Shown here: positions 1 to 5,369 of the stretch, piece by piece
Position numbering within the stretch: position 1 is the first letter of the stretch
Layout: every line of letters starts with the position of its first letter
Source: Candidatus Bipolaricaulota bacterium
GTDB lineage: Bacteria; Bipolaricaulota; Bipolaricaulia; M55B111
Direction: 5' to 3'
DNA: 7,549 nucleotides
Assembly (NCBI GenBank): GCA_018334615.1
Contig: JAGXLP010000056.1
Coordinates: 1-7,549, forward strand
The notes under the pieces: generated by a model
Database searches by the model: none
Told to the model about the DNA's origin: nothing
Seen by the model: the letters and a program-made list of their open reading frames with translations, nothing else
Position numbers and translations under genes: made by a program

Positions 1-510
1 TCCCACCATAACGTCGGGGGATTGCCGGAAAATATAGAACTCGATATCTACGAACCACTCAAGAACCTTTACAAGGACGAGGTTCGAAAGGTCGCAGCGG
101 AATTGGAACTTCCGGATGAGATAATCAACCGGCACGTATTTCCCGGTCCGGGCCTCGCAATCCGGATAGTGGGAGAAGTCACTCCCGAACGGGTCAAAAT
201 AGTCAGGAAGGCCAGCTTTATCGTTGAAGAGGAGTTAAAGTCGACTGGTATTTACGAAGAGGTATGGATGGCTTTTGCCGTCCTGCTCCCAATTAAAAGC
301 GTGGGAATTCAGGGGGATTTAAGAAGTTACAATTACCCTGTAGCTCTAAGAGTTGTAGAATCCAAAGACGCGATGACGGCCAATTTTTCCAAAATCCCCT
401 ACGAACTACTGGAAAAAATCTCCACCAGGATCACAAACGAAATAGGGGAAGTAAATCGTGTAGTCTACGACATTTCAAACAAACCACCGGCAACTATGGA
501 ATGGGAATAA
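1..510 (+). CDS. guaA: GMP synthase (glutamine-hydrolysing) subunit B, C-terminal part (5' truncated by window)
   Basis: This is the last 169 residues of the ATP-pyrophosphatase/dimerisation subunit of GMP synthetase, which aminates XMP to GMP in cytoplasmic purine synthesis. The frame is open from base 1, so the true start and the PP-loop lie upstream; the TTG at 22 is inside the gene and is not a start. Visible family motifs, numbered within the fragment: SHHNVGGLP (1-9) closing the ATP-PPase domain, FPGPGLAIRI (47-56), the dimerisation region with GIQGDLRSY (102-110) and VALRVVESKDAMTA (114-127), and the usual C-terminal ending KPPATMEWE (161-169). GIQGD, where bacterial enzymes usually have GVMGD, and the overall wording fit the archaeal type, in which the glutaminase is a separate protein; that split cannot be confirmed here because the N-terminal side is missing. 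The stop is TAA. The 77-base gap to the next gene suggests that gene has its own promoter. Confidence 0.96.
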   Translation, partial: SHHNVGGLPENIELDIYEPLKNLYKDEVRKVAAELELPDEIINRHVFPGPGLAIRIVGEVTPERVKIVRKASFIVEEELKSTGIYEEVWMAFAVLLPIKSVGIQGDLRSYNYPVALRVVESKDAMTANFSKIPYELLEKISTRITNEIGEVNRVVYDISNKPPATMEWE

Positions 511-544
511 CCGGTCCCCCTCACCATAATTTTCTTTGAGTCGG

Positions 545-573
545 GTTAAACCTTGACAAAGTAGGGATATATT
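545..573 (+). promoter_or_regulatory. candidate promoter region for the Lrp-type gene
   Basis: The gap between guaA and the Lrp-type gene has two TATA-like stretches: GTTAAACC at 545-552 and GATATATT at 566-573. The first lies about 40 bases before the ATG at 588 and would give a leader of roughly 14 nt. The second is only about 18 bases from the ATG, too close for a normal archaeal core promoter. There is no Shine-Dalgarno sequence before the ATG, which fits a leaderless or short-leader mRNA. The assignment is weak and rests on position and composition only. Confidence 0.3.
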
Positions 574-587
574 GCTATTCTAGTGAT

Positions 588-1037
588 ATGAAATTAACAG
601 ATAGAGATATTGAAATAATTCGGTACCTAGAAGAGGATAGTAGAATGTCATTAAGACATATTGCGGGGGAGCTGGACGTCTCACCCACTACCGTAAGTAA
701 CCGCGTTCAGAAGATGAAAGAGGAAGGGGTTATAGAGAAGTTCGGGCTTAAGTTAAACCTGGAGGCACTCGATTACTCTCTAACTGCAATAATTAAAGTA
801 AAAGCAAAGAGTGACGATTTATCGAAGGTACTGGAGGATATGGAAGCTTACCCCTGCCTTACCCACATTTACGAGACTACGGGGGATTTCGACGTAATAG
901 GAGTAGGTAAGTTTAAGGATAGGGAGGAAATGACGGACAAGCTGGTAGATCTCGTCCAGAGTTCTCATATAGAAACGACAAACACTTCGTTGGTATTGAC
1001 TACGCTCAGGGAGTATGACAACTCTGGGCTTATTTAA
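588..1037 (+). CDS. Lrp/AsnC-family transcriptional regulator
   Basis: A 149-residue DNA-binding regulator of the Lrp/AsnC (feast/famine) family, at the usual full length. The N-terminal winged helix-turn-helix begins LTDRDIEIIRYLEEDSRMSL, and the recognition helix lies at about residues 32-43 (SPTTVSNRVQKM). The C-terminal RAM/effector-binding domain, about residues 62-145, has the characteristic TGDFDVIGVG stretch (98-107) and ends in LVLTTLREYD. Family members form dimers and octamers and often sense amino acids; the effector cannot be read from the sequence. The ATG at 588 is needed to keep the first helix; the next Met is residue 20, inside the HTH. The Crp/Fnr-type gene follows after 32 bases on the same strand, so the two are probably co-transcribed. 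Local autoregulation is common in the family but is not shown here. Confidence 0.93.
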   Translation: MKLTDRDIEIIRYLEEDSRMSLRHIAGELDVSPTTVSNRVQKMKEEGVIEKFGLKLNLEALDYSLTAIIKVKAKSDDLSKVLEDMEAYPCLTHIYETTGDFDVIGVGKFKDREEMTDKLVDLVQSSHIETTNTSLVLTTLREYDNSGLI

Positions 1038-1069
1038 CGAAGAATACACTAGAAGTCTGGGGACATATT

Positions 1070-1744
1070 ATGTCTGATCTAGGCGATATAAAGATATTTA
1101 GCGATCTTGACCAGGGAAGTCTTTCTGAGCTTCAGGAAGAGGTTAAAGACATCGATTACGGTGCCGGGGAAATAATATTTCAGGAGGGGGCTCCGTCCTT
1201 TGGATTTTATATGATAAATAAAGGACTGGTCAAGCTAGTTAAGCGCACCCTCCGGGGGAAGAAACAGATCCTAAAATTGGTCGGACCCGGAGAATATATA
1301 GGCGAAACGACCCTGTTCGACAAAGGTACTCATATAGCATTCGCCAAAACACTCACCGAAGCCGAGGTTGGCTTTATAGAACGAGGCAACTTCTTTTACT
1401 TTCTGGAAAAACATCCCGAAATCGTTTTCCGATTCTTCTCCAAGATGTCCGAGGAATTAAAAGCATTTCAAAGCAAGCTGGCCGAAAGATCTTATAACAG
1501 TAGCAAGGAGAGGTTGGCACGGTTTATCTTAAGACTTGGCCAGGAGGGCATCGAATTGTCCAGATCGGAACTCGCCGAACTTGCCGGTGTTTCCTCCAAA
1601 ACCGCAATTAGAACGCTGGGAGAACTGGAGGATAGGGGTTTTATCAAAATGAGAGATAGAAAGATAGATATACTTGACGAAGATAGCATCGCGGAACTCG
1701 CAGCGTCCTTTCCTATTAACCTAGACAAACACCTTATCATATAA
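1070..1744 (+). CDS. Crp/Fnr-family transcriptional regulator
   Basis: A 224-residue protein of normal Crp/Fnr length. Residues about 8-125 form a cyclic-nucleotide-binding-type beta barrel (FQEGAPSFGFYMINKGLVKL; GPGEYIGETTLFDKG at 72-86). A dimerisation helix follows at about 125-145, then a C-terminal winged HTH at about 145-205 with ELAELAGVSSKTAIRTLGELEDRGFI, recognition helix near 175-187. The Arg-Ser pair that follows the GE(F/Y)IGE loop in E. coli Crp and holds the cAMP phosphate is absent (THIAFAK here), so cAMP binding is doubtful. The protein has no cysteine at all, which rules out an FNR-type Fe-S cluster. The signal is therefore unknown; a small metabolite or heme are possibilities. 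The ATG at 1070 has a weak GGGGA eight bases upstream. The family is common in bacteria and patchy in archaea, so past transfer is plausible. Confidence 0.93.
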   Translation: MSDLGDIKIFSDLDQGSLSELQEEVKDIDYGAGEIIFQEGAPSFGFYMINKGLVKLVKRTLRGKKQILKLVGPGEYIGETTLFDKGTHIAFAKTLTEAEVGFIERGNFFYFLEKHPEIVFRFFSKMSEELKAFQSKLAERSYNSSKERLARFILRLGQEGIELSRSELAELAGVSSKTAIRTLGELEDRGFIKMRDRKIDILDEDSIAELAASFPINLDKHLII

Positions 1745-1749
1745 GTACG

Positions 1750-1763
1750 CACCCGGCCGGGTG
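1750..1763. repeat. 14-bp perfect palindrome just after the Crp/Fnr-type gene
   Basis: CACCCGGCCGGGTG is a perfect palindrome starting six bases after the TAA of the Crp/Fnr-type gene, followed by a pyrimidine-rich stretch (ATCTTTGTCCTT). As RNA it could form a 5-bp stem with a GGCC loop and help end the upstream transcript; as DNA it could bind a dimeric regulator. The right half plus two bases (CCGGGTGAT, 1757-1765) recurs at 4166-4174 after the receiver gene. The sequence does not decide between the roles. Confidence 0.5.
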
Positions 1764-1783
1764 ATCTTTGTCCTTGCTGAGAG

Positions 1784-1843
1784 ATAGGTTCTATGTTAAC
1801 TTTGGTGAGTGATATCTTCCTCTGATTTCTACTGGGATAAATC
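1784..1843 (+). promoter_or_regulatory. upstream region of the kinase-receiver pair
   Basis: The 129-base gap before the kinase gene holds a short inverted repeat ATAG-GTT-CTAT (1784-1794), a GTTAAC palindrome (1795-1800) and a TATA-like GATAAATC (1836-1843), which would place a start site near 1866, about 8 nt before the GTG. No Shine-Dalgarno sequence lies close to the GTG, so a nearly leaderless transcript is plausible. None of these elements is strong on its own. Confidence 0.25.
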
Positions 1844-1873
1844 TCGGTAAGGAAAAATTTACTCCTTTTTTGC

Positions 1874-3631
1874 GTGATTGAAGTGAAAAAATATATTGCG
1901 GTCCTTGGGTTAAGCTATTTACTGCTCACCGTTGCCATACTGGTGCTATCGTTATCAAGCCCCACACTAATAGGGATACTTGTTGCGATGCCCATACTCA
2001 CCACCGCGATTTTCCACTTTTACGAGAAGTTCTCTCTGAATTTTTCGAAAGAGCTCAAAGGGTTGGGGGCCGGTAAATACGCGAGAAAACTCTTCAATAA
2101 CTCTTCCAACATTCTTTACCTCGTAAACCGTGACGGAAACATTCTGCAGGCAAATAAGACTTCCAGGGAGGTTCTAGGCCACGACAGGATAGACAACCTT
2201 CACCTCGCTGAAGTGATACATCCGGAAGACCTGGATCTGGTAAAAAGTCAATTGAAGAAGATCTTTAATAAAGATCAACGTTCTCCATTAGGAGGGAGCA
2301 GCGGAGTAGATGTTAGATTAGTCGAACAACACCCCCCGGGAAAGAATTCACCAACCATCATTCCTACTACCCTGAGGGGATCGAAGGTCACTGAACAAGC
2401 GGGAATTTTAGAGTTCGTCAACAACAAAAAGGTCAAGAGGTTAATGAAGAAACTCAGGGAGGCCGGAGCTAGGTACCGCTATTTAATCGAGGACGCGATC
2501 GACACCCTTGATTCAGCCGTGGTTTTGATCGACAAGAAAGGAGAAGTAGTCTGGGTAAACAAAACGATGGAAGAATTCTTCACCCTGGATAGAAGGGCGT
2601 TAATTGGATTGTCCGCTGAGAGAGCGATGAGTTATTACACCGATTCATTCGATAAACCGGAAGAATTTAAGGAGAGAGCAAAACAGGCCTATGAAGAGAA
2701 CGAGCGGGTTACCAGCTATATTTGCTCGGTAACGAATCAATTCGGGAAAACGGCCAGAATTTTGGAATATAGGAGTATACCAATAGAAACAGACCGCTAC
2801 AAAGGTGGAAGAATTGAACATTACATAGACGTGACCGAAGTGAAAAAACTGGAGAGTGACCTCAGAAGAAAAACGGAAAGACTAAAGAAGAGTAACGAAA
2901 AACTAGAGGAATTTTCCCGCGGTATCTCCCATGATCTAAAAGCCCCGCTTCAGACACTGGAAGGATACAGTCAGATACTCCTGGAGGATTACGAAGACAA
3001 ATTGGACCAGGGAGGGATCAGAGCACTAGAAGCTCTTTCGGATACAACCCAGAGGCTCAGGGACAGGATTGAGAGCCTTCTAACTTATTCCAGTATAAAA
3101 ATGAAGGATAAAGGGTTTGAAGAAGTCGATTTAAACGGACTAATCTCCGAGCTAGAAGAAGATCTAAAATACCTCCTAAACGGAGTTAGGTTTGTAGTTC
3201 CCGAGGACTTACCCAAAGTATATGGGAACAAAACTCTGTTAACAGAACTGTTCAGCAACCTAGTAACGAACGCGATTAAGTATAACGATAAAGACGACCC
3301 AAAAGTGGAAATAGGCTGGCAAAAGCAGTCGGATCGATACCTCATATGGGTCAAAGACAACGGAATGGGAATAAAAGATAGATATCTAGAAAAAATCTTT
3401 AAAGTGTTCGAAAAGTTGAATCCTCGCGATAACCCGGAAGGGACGGGCATTGGTCTGGCAGTCTGCAAGAGAATCGTCGAGGAGCACCGGGGCGAAATAC
3501 GAGCAGAATCAGAATTAGGCGAAGGAACGACTTTCTACTTTACCTTACCTGGAAAAAAGAACCAAATAAAAGAAAATATTTCAGGTAAAGAAATGACCAA
3601 TGGGGTTAATTATTCTCAAGTAAATAGTTAA
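1874..3631 (+). CDS. membrane-anchored PAS-PAS sensor histidine kinase
   Basis: A 585-residue sensor kinase. Two hydrophobic segments (about 7-27 and 31-49) form a tight membrane hairpin with almost no external loop, so sensing is probably cytoplasmic or within the membrane. PAS domain 1 covers about 72-180 (NILYLVNRDGNILQANKTS; IHPEDLDLV) and PAS domain 2 about 200-325 (SAVVLIDKKGEVVWVNKTM, ending YIDVTEVKK). A coiled linker (about 320-347) leads into the HisKA domain, whose phospho-acceptor is His353 in SRGISHDLKAPL. The HATPase domain shows the N box (NLVTNAIKYND, 462-472), G1 (KDNGMGI, 494-500), F box (IFKVFEKLNP) and G2 (EGTGIGLAV, 522-530), so it looks catalytically complete. A polar tail follows from 561. 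No PAS cofactor residue can be assigned with confidence. The start is GTG at 1874; a second in-frame GTG at 1883 is equally possible. The receiver gene 28 bases downstream is the likely partner. Confidence 0.94.
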   Translation: MIEVKKYIAVLGLSYLLLTVAILVLSLSSPTLIGILVAMPILTTAIFHFYEKFSLNFSKELKGLGAGKYARKLFNNSSNILYLVNRDGNILQANKTSREVLGHDRIDNLHLAEVIHPEDLDLVKSQLKKIFNKDQRSPLGGSSGVDVRLVEQHPPGKNSPTIIPTTLRGSKVTEQAGILEFVNNKKVKRLMKKLREAGARYRYLIEDAIDTLDSAVVLIDKKGEVVWVNKTMEEFFTLDRRALIGLSAERAMSYYTDSFDKPEEFKERAKQAYEENERVTSYICSVTNQFGKTARILEYRSIPIETDRYKGGRIEHYIDVTEVKKLESDLRRKTERLKKSNEKLEEFSRGISHDLKAPLQTLEGYSQILLEDYEDKLDQGGIRALEALSDTTQRLRDRIESLLTYSSIKMKDKGFEEVDLNGLISELEEDLKYLLNGVRFVVPEDLPKVYGNKTLLTELFSNLVTNAIKYNDKDDPKVEIGWQKQSDRYLIWVKDNGMGIKDRYLEKIFKVFEKLNPRDNPEGTGIGLAVCKRIVEEHRGEIRAESELGEGTTFYFTLPGKKNQIKENISGKEMTNGVNYSQVNS

Positions 3632-3659
3632 TATTTTACAGACAGATGGAGGAGAAAAA

Positions 3660-4097
3660 ATGGGCAACAAGCAGAGACTAAATATTTTATTAGTGGAGGA
3701 CGAGGACTACGACATTGACTTAACCCAGAGGGCGATATATAAGAGCGACGTGGAATCCAAGTTATTCGTCGTCAGGGACGGAGAAGAAGCGCTGGATTTT
3801 TTATATCGTCGAGAAGGTTTCGAGGATGTTCCAAAACCGGATCTGATTCTGTTAGACCTCAATCTCCCCAAGATAGGCGGTCACGAAGTGTTAGAAACGG
3901 TCAAAGAGGACGAGAAGCTAAAAAACATACCGGTTATCGTTCTGACAGTTTCCGAGCGAGAAGAAGACGTTGTCAAGGCTTACGATAGCGGGGCAAGCAG
4001 CTACGTCCACAAGCCCGTAAATCCGGCAGAATTTCGCAAAGTCATCGAAACCGTGCAGGAGTACTGGAAGATTGCCAACTTTCCCCCCAAGGGTTGA
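3660..4097 (+). CDS. stand-alone response regulator receiver protein (Rcp1-like)
   Basis: A 145-residue single-domain response regulator. Receiver landmarks are complete: acidic pocket Glu13/Asp14 (LLVEDED), phospho-acceptor Asp66 in LLDLNLP, Thr96 in VLTVS, and Lys118 in VHKPV. The insert GEEALDFLYRREGFEDVPKPD and the ending VIETVQEYW are typical of the Rcp1 subfamily, which pairs with phytochrome-type and PAS-type kinases. There is no DNA-binding or enzymatic output domain, so it must act by protein contact or as a phosphorelay intermediate. A strong Shine-Dalgarno sequence, GGAGGAG (3648-3654), lies five bases before the ATG and fixes the start. It follows the kinase gene by 28 bases and is probably translated from the same mRNA. 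The protein is acidic. Confidence 0.95.
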   Translation: MGNKQRLNILLVEDEDYDIDLTQRAIYKSDVESKLFVVRDGEEALDFLYRREGFEDVPKPDLILLDLNLPKIGGHEVLETVKEDEKLKNIPVIVLTVSEREEDVVKAYDSGASSYVHKPVNPAEFRKVIETVQEYWKIANFPPKG

Positions 4098-4140
4098 GTC
4101 GAAGTTATACAAGTAGAATCCTTCAGGGACAAACTTCTTT

Positions 4141-4170
4141 CCCGGTTTAAACGTCATTCATCAGACCGGG
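4141..4170 (+). terminator. inverted repeat after the receiver gene, possible 3' hairpin
   Basis: CCCGGT (4141-4146) and ACCGGG (4165-4170) are perfect inverted arms around an 18-base loop that itself contains the palindrome GTTTAAAC (4145-4152, partly in the arm). The arms begin 44 bases after the receiver stop codon, and a T-rich stretch follows about 33 bases later at 4203-4209. It may be a 3' stabilising or terminating hairpin of the kinase-receiver mRNA. The loop is long and the T-run is not adjacent, so this is not a classic intrinsic terminator. Confidence 0.35.
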
Positions 4171-4222
4171 TGATAAGGTAGACCAATCAACCCTTCAAGA
4201 GTCCTTTTATTAAAACATAAAA

Positions 4223-4240
4223 CATTTATCGTTATAAATG
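4223..4240. promoter_or_regulatory. 18-bp palindrome overlapping a TATA-like element
   Basis: CATTTATCGTTATAAATG has perfect 7-bp arms around a CGTT centre. The right arm includes TTATAAAT (4232-4239), a good archaeal TATA-like sequence that would place a plus-strand start near 4262, about 46 bases before the long-stem element. A regulator binding here would block or recruit TBP. The nine bases AACATTTAT (4221-4229) also occur on the minus strand in the por promoter region (7470-7462). It could instead be a hairpin at the end of the receiver transcript. Confidence 0.4.
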
Positions 4241-4307
4241 AATAGTTGTGAATCTGGAAGTGTTAAATTTCGAAAGCTTAATAATCTAAGAAGATAAGGA
4301 AACAGAA

Positions 4308-4394
4308 GGCTGACTGGGGGAGGCGGGTATATATCCCCCGTTCCACTCACCATCTCGGTAGCTCCTGGATCCAAATCCCGCCTTCCCTCCAGCC
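4308..4394 (+). ncRNA. 87-nt long-stem RNA-like element (candidate small RNA or por 3' structure)
   Basis: Positions 4316-4327 (GGGGGAGGCGGG) pair with 4377-4388 (CCCGCCTTCCCT) as 12 consecutive base pairs including two G-U pairs. Outside this, GGCTG (4308-4312) pairs with CAGCC (4390-4394) across a 3x1 internal loop. The 49-base interior can form a small arm: TCCA (4342-4345) with TGGA (4366-4369), then ACC (4349-4351) with GGT (4357-4359). The G-U pairs would be A-C mismatches in the minus-strand RNA, which favours a plus-strand transcript, and a TATA-like element lies upstream at 4232. Against this, the element lies 29 bases past the porB stop, and on the minus strand it is followed by a pyrimidine-rich stretch, so it could be the 3' end of the por mRNA. 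I do not recognise it as a known RNA family. Confidence 0.4.
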
Positions 4395-4422
4395 ATACAT
4401 CAGAATAAGCGCAAAATACCTT

Positions 4423-5349
4423 TCAGGAAGATTTCGCTTTTAACTCTTCCCAATCACTGTCCACGTCATTTTGAATCTCATCAACTACATCCTGATTGGC
4501 AACTTTAAACAGGGAAGCGAATCTCTTTTGTGGTTTTAGCCACTCTTCCACCGGTAATTTCTCCTTGGGTTCGTAAGTTATATTATATTCCCCTTCATCG
4601 ACTTCATAGAGGGGCCAGAAACAGGTATCTACTCCTTTTTGGGCTATTTCGATCGACTTTTCCGGTGGAACCCTCCAGCCAAGCTGGCACGTGGATAGTA
4701 CGTTGAGAAAAGTCGGGCCGTTCTTATTAAACGCCTTCTCGGCTTTGTTAGAAAGATCTGTCAGATTAGAGATAGACGCCTGACCAACGTAGGGAATCCC
4801 GTGAGCAGCAACTATTTCAGTTAAGTTTTTCCTCTTTTCCTGTTTTCCATACCTTTCTTCCCCTGCTGGAGCAGTGGTCGTAGAAGCTCCCTTTGGCGTA
4901 GCACTCGATCTCTGGATTCCCGTATTCATGTAAGCGCCGTTATCCAATGTGACGTAAGTAAAATCGTGCCCGCGCTCCAGAGCTCCGGATAGAGATTGAA
5001 GACCAATGTCATAGGTCCCTCCGTCTCCGGCAAAAGCGACAAAATTTATCTCCTTTTCAGTCTTTCCCTTTTTCTTCAACATTCTATAGGCCGACTCAAC
5101 ACCACTAATTGTTGCAGCTGCGTTCTCAAATGCGTTGTGTATCCAGGGGATATTCCATGCTGAAGTTGGAAATCTCGTCGTCGCAACTTCCAGACAACCA
5201 GTGGCATTTGACGCTACTACCGGCCCGTCTACAGAATTGAGAATCGTCCTTACGGCTATAGGCAGGCCACAGCCGGAACAAAGAGAATGCCCGCTTTCGA
5301 ATTTCCTTTTTTTCTCTTCTCTTTCAGCTAGAGTTTTTAGGTTAGCCAT
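4423..5349 (-). CDS. porB: pyruvate:ferredoxin oxidoreductase, beta subunit
   Basis: A 308-residue TPP-binding catalytic subunit of pyruvate:ferredoxin oxidoreductase, which converts pyruvate, CoA and oxidised ferredoxin to acetyl-CoA, CO2 and reduced ferredoxin in the cytoplasm. The TPP/Mg motif runs GDGGTYDIG (108-116) to LDNGAYMNTG (135-144). Four cysteines expected to hold the proximal Fe4S4 cluster are present: Cys24 and Cys27 (CSGCG), Cys52 (NATGCLE) and Cys221 (LSTCQLGW). Length is normal, and SSATPKGASTTTAPAG is typical of pyruvate-type enzymes. It is the last gene of the operon, starting 20 bases after the porA stop. GGGAGGG (minus strand, 5368-5362) lies 12 bases from the ATG, longer than usual; the ATG at 5349 is still the natural start, giving the usual N-terminus before HSLCSGCG. 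The four-Cys pattern makes a 2-oxoglutarate-type enzyme less likely. Confidence 0.96.
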   Translation of the reverse strand: MANLKTLAEREEKKRKFESGHSLCSGCGLPIAVRTILNSVDGPVVASNATGCLEVATTRFPTSAWNIPWIHNAFENAAATISGVESAYRMLKKKGKTEKEINFVAFAGDGGTYDIGLQSLSGALERGHDFTYVTLDNGAYMNTGIQRSSATPKGASTTTAPAGEERYGKQEKRKNLTEIVAAHGIPYVGQASISNLTDLSNKAEKAFNKNGPTFLNVLSTCQLGWRVPPEKSIEIAQKGVDTCFWPLYEVDEGEYNITYEPKEKLPVEEWLKPQKRFASLFKVANQDVVDEIQNDVDSDWEELKAKSS

Positions 5350-5369
5350 ATTTTATCTTTTCCCTCCCA

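Larger units (their letters stand above)
4098..4422. other. 325-base gene-free region between convergent genes
   Basis: This stretch separates the stop of the receiver gene (plus strand) from the stop of porB (minus strand). I see no credible protein gene in it. It holds, left to right, an inverted repeat (4141-4170), a T-rich stretch CCTTTTATT (4203-4210 area) suited to ending plus-strand transcription, a palindrome with a TATA-like core (4223-4240), an A/T- and purine-rich stretch, and a GC-rich long-stem element (4308-4394). It is long and structured for a simple convergent spacer, where only terminators are needed. Confidence 0.7.

Noticed and set aside
22..510. TTG at 22 as start of a short protein
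   Set aside because: The frame is open to base 1 with GMP synthetase motif SHHNVGG directly before it, so the TTG is an internal Leu codon.
553..581. Bacterial-like promoter TTGACA-N17-TATTCT before the Lrp-type gene
   Set aside because: The spacing is striking, but the neighbouring genes look archaeal and archaeal transcription does not use -35/-10 boxes; most likely coincidence.
3085..3468. 127-codon minus-strand open frame inside the kinase gene
   Set aside because: It is antisense to the conserved kinase domain and has low-complexity Ser/Leu/Phe-rich composition, a shadow of the real gene.
4316..4391. tRNA gene: GGGGAGG (4317-4323) can pair with CCTTCCC (4381-4387), followed by a discriminator and CCA at 4389-4391, with a T-loop-like ATCCAAA before it
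   Set aside because: The T stem is mostly unpaired (CCTGG against TCCCG), there is no D arm with a GG loop, no U8, and no anticodon stem at the right place. A degenerate tRNA relic is conceivable, but a functional tRNA is not supported.
4308..4394. T-box or other known riboswitch, prompted by GAGTGGAACGGGGG-like sequence on the minus strand
   Set aside because: There is no downstream minus-strand gene to control, the rest of the T-box layout is missing, and T-boxes are bacterial.
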